Assembly: GCA_031296165.1 (NCBI GenBank)
Contig: JARLGF010000154.1
Coordinates: 1-34,602, forward strand
From: Occallatibacter sp.
GTDB taxonomy: Bacteria; Acidobacteriota; Terriglobia; Terriglobales; Acidobacteriaceae
Length of the DNA: 34,602 bases
Reading direction: 5' to 3'
The notes under the pieces are model-generated. The model did no database searches, was not told the DNA's origin, and saw nothing but the letters and a program-made list of their open reading frames with translations. The first letter of the stretch is position 1, and every line of letters begins with the position of its first letter. A program made the translations under genes and the position numbers. Shown here one piece after another: positions 31,187 through 34,602 of the stretch.

Positions 31187-33772
31187 ATGCGACGCTGCTT
31201 ACTGTTTCTATTGCTCAGTTGCCTGGTATCAACCAAACTGTACGCCTCGGACCTGGCGTTTGACCTTTCCGGACCCAAGGTGGATGTGCATGTGAAGCGC
31301 GGCGAGGTGACTTTGCCGATTGGCGAAGTTCCAAACCTGCTGCCCGGTGACCGGCTCTGGATTCATCCAGACCTGCCTGAGAGCCAGTCCGCCCATTTTG
31401 TTCTCGTCGTTGCTTTTCTGCGCGGACCCACCAATCCGCCGCCGCCGGAGTGGTTTACCCGTGTGGAGACCTGGACTCCTGAAGTTCGTAGCGAGGGTGT
31501 GTTTGTGACCGTGCCCGCGGAGGCGCAGCAAGCACTGATCTTCCTGGCTCCGGAGACGGGCGGCGACTTTAATACTCTGCGCGGCGCCGTGCGCGGACGC
31601 CCAGGGTCGTTTGTGCGCGCCGCTCAGGATCTGCAGGCAGCCAGTTGGGACCGGATGCGTGTGGAAGCCTATCTGGCCGAGGTGAAAGTTACTTCGCAGA
31701 CCGACCTGAAATCTCTGAAAGAACACGCCGAGATGTCCGCCCGCAGCCTGGGCATCAAACTGAACCAGCAATGCTTCGATAAGCCGATCGACCAGCAGGC
31801 TCCCTGCCTCGCGGCAAACCCCGAAGGGCTCGTCATGGACGACGCCAATGCGCAATCGCTCGTGGCGCAATTGGCCAACGGCTCCACGCTGGACCTGATG
31901 AACGCGATCAGTTCCAGCAGCATGGCTGGTGGCGGTGCATATAGCCCGTATGTCGGTGCTGTCGTGGATACGGCCAAGATTTTTTCCTCCATGCATACGG
32001 CCCACTTCCAATACATTCCCGCCCTCGCGCTGCCCATGGCGGATACGCTCAACCTGCGGCTCAACACGCCGCCCTCGTTCCGCAATCCCAAGTCGGTAGT
32101 CGTGGTGGCGCTGCCTCCCTTGGGGCCGGCCAGGCCGGAACCGCTGCACCCGGTCAACCCGGCAGATCGTTTCTGCGCACAAAAGCCCGGGCTGGTCCTG
32201 CCCGCCGAAGGCGCGCCTTTGGCATTCGCATCCCAGATTGCTCACGACCTTGTCCTGCACATCGAACCCCAGGCCGGGTCAGGCGACTCTCCTGTGGATC
32301 TGCCGCTGAAGGCCGATCCAGCCAAGGGCGGTCTGGTACAGGTCCATCCGGTTTCCACTCTGCCGAACGGTGATCTGACCGGCGTATTGCGCGGCAAGTG
32401 GGGCTTTGACGACTGGGAGGGTCCACGATACAGTCTGCACGCGCCGCAGTCCGGCAAGTGGTCGCTGGAAGATGGCGACCAGTCTGCCCTGGTGGTGGGC
32501 CGTGAAGACACGCTGCACTTTGAAGGCGACAGCACGCTCTGCGTCGACCGGGTTGAGAAACTCGCCGCCAGCGGCAACTCGCTGCGGCTCACCTGGAAGT
32601 CGCCCAGGCCGGAGTTGCTGGAGGTATCCGTGCCCATGCGGAATGCGTCTCCCGGGCCGGTAACCCTGCAGATTAGCCAGTTCGGGCTGAAACAACCGGA
32701 CAAACTGGTTCTGAAGGCTTATGCCGAGGCCGCGTCGCTGGATCGCATGACGCTGAACGCGGGCGACACCGTGGCCCTGTTGAAAGGCACGCGGCTGGAC
32801 GAGGTGGCCAAGGCGGAACTGGAAGGAATTGCGCTGACCCCGGCCCACCTGAGCCGTGTGCAGGGTTCTGACCAGTTGGCTCTGAACGCCTCTGCTTCCA
32901 CGGCCAGCCTGGACCCCACAAAGCCTTACTTTGCCAATGTGCAGTTGCGGGACGGCCGGAAACTCAAGGTGCCCGTCACGGTGGATCCGCCGCGGCCCCA
33001 GGTCAGCTTGCTGAGCAAGGGAACCCAGGACGGCAGCGCCGCTACGCCCTCACCGGTAACGCTGGGCAGCCCCGACGACCTGCCGGTCAACGGACGGCTG
33101 GTTTTCTTTCTCAAGTCCAGCGTCCCGGCAAACTTTCCTCGTGATGAGAAGGTGGAGGTGGCGGCGGCCGACGGCAGCTTCCGCACCGTACTATCGCTGG
33201 CCGACGGAAGCCTGATGCTGGAGGACGCCAAAACCGCGATGGGCAGCGTGGAACCGCTGGCCCGTTTCGGTTCTTCGGCCTTTGGGCCGGTGCGGGTACG
33301 CGCCCTCTCGGCCGACGGTACGGCTGGCGACTGGCTGCCCTTGGGAACCCTGGTGCGGGTGCCGGCATTCAGGGATTTACGCTGCCTGCACGCGGTGGCC
33401 AAACCCTGCACGCTGACCGGAATGAATCTATTCCTGGCCGTGTCCATCGCCGCCACATCCGATTTCGGCAATGCGGCCGATGTGCCGCCTGACTTTACCG
33501 GTACCCAACTGAGCGTGCCCCACCCGGTCAACGGAGTGCTTTATTTGAAGCTGCGCGACGCCCCGGAAACGGTTCAGACGCTCACCCTGCCGGTAACGCC
33601 GATGGCCCAGCCGGAATCAAAGCCGATTGCGCCGCAAGTCCAGCAGCTTGTTGCTCCGCCGGAGGCTTCAGGCACGCAACCTGCCGCTCCGGTCTCGGCT
33701 CCCGCTGCGGCTCCGGGCACACAACCGGCTACAGCTTCGCCGGCTGCAACGGCAACAAAACCTGGAGCTTAG
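31187..33772 (+). CDS. Large exported protein of unknown function
   Basis: 862 residues from ATG 31187, chosen because MRRCLLFLLLSCLVSTKLYA is a good signal peptide; the longer frame only adds Arg-rich residues. Mature protein: beta-rich N-terminal part (VDVHVKRGEVTLPIGEVPNL, then LLPGDRLWIHPDLPES), a helical region with a conserved-looking Cys pair (QQCFDKPIDQQAPCL), several beta-sandwich-like segments (about 330-780), and a low-complexity Pro/Ala/Thr tail of about 55 residues that may span the envelope or be surface-exposed. No enzyme motif, no transmembrane segment after the signal. I do not recognise the family. Repeated phrases such as VVVALPPLGP and LRGKWGFDDWEGPRY suggest carbohydrate- or protein-binding domains, unproved. 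It stands alone, and its stop codon overlaps a repeat copy. Confidence 0.85.
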   Translation: MRRCLLFLLLSCLVSTKLYASDLAFDLSGPKVDVHVKRGEVTLPIGEVPNLLPGDRLWIHPDLPESQSAHFVLVVAFLRGPTNPPPPEWFTRVETWTPEVRSEGVFVTVPAEAQQALIFLAPETGGDFNTLRGAVRGRPGSFVRAAQDLQAASWDRMRVEAYLAEVKVTSQTDLKSLKEHAEMSARSLGIKLNQQCFDKPIDQQAPCLAANPEGLVMDDANAQSLVAQLANGSTLDLMNAISSSSMAGGGAYSPYVGAVVDTAKIFSSMHTAHFQYIPALALPMADTLNLRLNTPPSFRNPKSVVVVALPPLGPARPEPLHPVNPADRFCAQKPGLVLPAEGAPLAFASQIAHDLVLHIEPQAGSGDSPVDLPLKADPAKGGLVQVHPVSTLPNGDLTGVLRGKWGFDDWEGPRYSLHAPQSGKWSLEDGDQSALVVGREDTLHFEGDSTLCVDRVEKLAASGNSLRLTWKSPRPELLEVSVPMRNASPGPVTLQISQFGLKQPDKLVLKAYAEAASLDRMTLNAGDTVALLKGTRLDEVAKAELEGIALTPAHLSRVQGSDQLALNASASTASLDPTKPYFANVQLRDGRKLKVPVTVDPPRPQVSLLSKGTQDGSAATPSPVTLGSPDDLPVNGRLVFFLKSSVPANFPRDEKVEVAAADGSFRTVLSLADGSLMLEDAKTAMGSVEPLARFGSSAFGPVRVRALSADGTAGDWLPLGTLVRVPAFRDLRCLHAVAKPCTLTGMNLFLAVSIAATSDFGNAADVPPDFTGTQLSVPHPVNGVLYLKLRDAPETVQTLTLPVTPMAQPESKPIAPQVQQLVAPPEASGTQPAAPVSAPAAAPGTQPATASPAATATKPGA

Positions 33773-33819
33773 AGCATTTTTACCATTTGTGTAGAGCAGC
33801 TTTGAAGGGTACGGACTTC

Positions 33820-33982
33820 ACAGGCTGCGGAAAAACTCAATCCAGCGCGCGTTGCGCAAAGTTGTGTGAAAGGGCACGACTTCAGTCGTGCCGCAAGTGC
33901 TTCAAAAGAAAGGCGGGGCTTTAGCCCCTGAAAAATGTTCTTGGGTTCTTGGCCTGGATACTGGCCTTTTTCCGCAGCCTGT
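33820..33982. repeat. 163-base inverted-repeat element
   Basis: Ends are perfect 16-base inverted repeats: ACAGGCTGCGGAAAAA (33820-33835) and TTTTTCCGCAGCCTGT (33967-33982). Inside are two further palindromes, GGCACGAC-TTCA-GTCGTGCC (33873-33892) and GGGGCT-TT-AGCCCC (33915-33928). The sequence TTCAGTCGTGCCGCAAGTGC (33881-33900) recurs just outside the right end with one change (33982-34001). No coding capacity. A non-autonomous mobile or REP-type element of acidobacterial style. Confidence 0.7.
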
Positions 33983-34513
33983 TCAGTCGGGCCGCAAGTG
34001 CCCTGCCGCCATAAACTCGATGATTGAGACGCCTGTTTTGCGCCCAAAATACGCCAAAAAGCGCCAATCCATCCGAAATGACGCGCTGGCGAGCAGGTTT
34101 CACTGCCTCTGCAGCGCCGCTTTTCGCCGATTTTCACGGATGGCTCAGCCCTGACCGTCCAAAATGATCGGGTGCCCCCTGTGCCTCGCTGTTGGGCACC
34201 GGGGAGACCACGAACCAAAAACGCGCAGCGTGTCTGCCGCACCGCAGATTTGCAGATAATTACCCTCCTCAGGCGCACAATTGTTCCATGGTGTCTTTTT
34301 TGAGCCAGGCAGTTGGCCCACTCACCGATCCATTCACCTGTCTATCCCAAAAAAGCGAAACTGTGCCTCATTCATCGCGGCTTTATCGCGATGAGTGGGC
34401 CGCCGGGCCGCAAAGGAACGCCATCAAAGGAGTTTTCAACCCGATGCAGAAACGTCCAAATCTCGCATTACGGTACCAAAACCTCCAAAACCACCCAAAA
34501 ACCGCCTATAAGT
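33983..34513. other. Non-coding region after the inverted-repeat element
   Basis: About 530 bases with no convincing gene. GGTGCCC (34171-34177) / GGGCACC (34194-34200) is a small inverted repeat. Short frames on both strands lack ribosome sites and family features. Confidence 0.4.
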
Positions 34514-34593
34514 CCTTTGTTATCTAATTTTTGATATATAACCCCTTTAGAATCTAATTTTTGCGGCGACAGACCCCTCGCATCTCGTTGAAA
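34514..34593. repeat. Degenerate ~30-base tandem repeat at the window end
   Basis: CCTTTGTTATCTAATTTTTG (34514-34533) and CCTTTAGAATCTAATTTTTG (34544-34563) differ at 3 positions and are offset by exactly 30 bases; a weaker third unit beginning near 34574 (CCCCTCGCATCTCG) continues toward the edge. AT-rich in contrast to the rest. The array may extend past the window. Confidence 0.55.
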
Positions 34594-34602
34594 CTGGAGA
34601 AC

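Noticed and set aside
33769..34278. 169-codon minus-strand frame at the window end
   Set aside because: It spans the inverted-repeat element, has no ribosome site and no family features.
34514..34593. Possible CRISPR array
   Set aside because: Units are 20 bases with only about 10 bases between them and are imperfect; no cas genes are in the window.

Overview
The window is about 34.6 kb of GC-rich bacterial chromosome. Gene content (tandem M16 peptidases with glmU, HD-GYP response regulator, cytochrome bd, heme and aromatic-pathway genes) and palindromic intergenic repeats of a style I associate with acidobacterial genomes suggest a soil-type Acidobacteriota of the class Terriglobia. That assignment is inference from gene style; no 16S or other marker is present. 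There is no prophage, integrase, transposase or CRISPR array. Nearly everything is chromosomal housekeeping, with a few accessory modules and small repeats in the gaps.

Layout. 1-138 (-): 5' part of the tmRNA gene ssrA, with a readable degradation tag, cut by the window edge. 289-741 (-): secreted six-cysteine PCYCGC-like protein. 1081-2865: small membrane protein, pterin dehydratase and an HD-GYP response regulator. 3559-8032 (-): operon of catalytic M16 protease, non-catalytic M16 partner and GlmU, joined by 4-base overlaps. 8326-10377 (-): membrane histidine kinase whose phospho-acceptor His is replaced by Gln. 10761-11946 (+): exported acidobacterial-type protein followed by an out-of-frame C-terminal remnant. 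11974-13697 (-): HNH endonuclease and ComF. 13795-15843 (-): stress genes (CsbD-like, low-affinity iron permease family, tandem universal stress protein). 16346-20144: radical SAM/SPASM protein convergent with cydAB. 20417-21886 (+): protoporphyrinogen/coproporphyrinogen oxidase.

21999-29418 (+) is an aromatic amino acid cluster, trpC-trpF-trpB-trpA-chorismate mutase-DAHP synthase-tyrA. It is interrupted between trpF and trpB by a toxin-antitoxin module (Gp49-type toxin plus two different XRE proteins) and between trpB and trpA by a repeat. 29480-30672 (-) is a two-gene PIN-domain plus unknown-protein module. 31187-33772 (+) is a large orphan exported protein. The last 800 bases are non-coding and repeat-rich.

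How parts fit together: three palindromes of the form TGAT-N4-ATCA (CRP/FNR type) lie upstream of the universal stress protein, before the radical SAM gene, and between cydA and the heme oxidase gene. This points to a shared redox- or oxygen-responsive control of respiration, heme synthesis and stress. The most unusual items are the pseudo-histidine-kinase, the PIN/unknown pair with a degenerate active site, the one-toxin/two-XRE module inside the trp operon, and the families of inverted-repeat elements.
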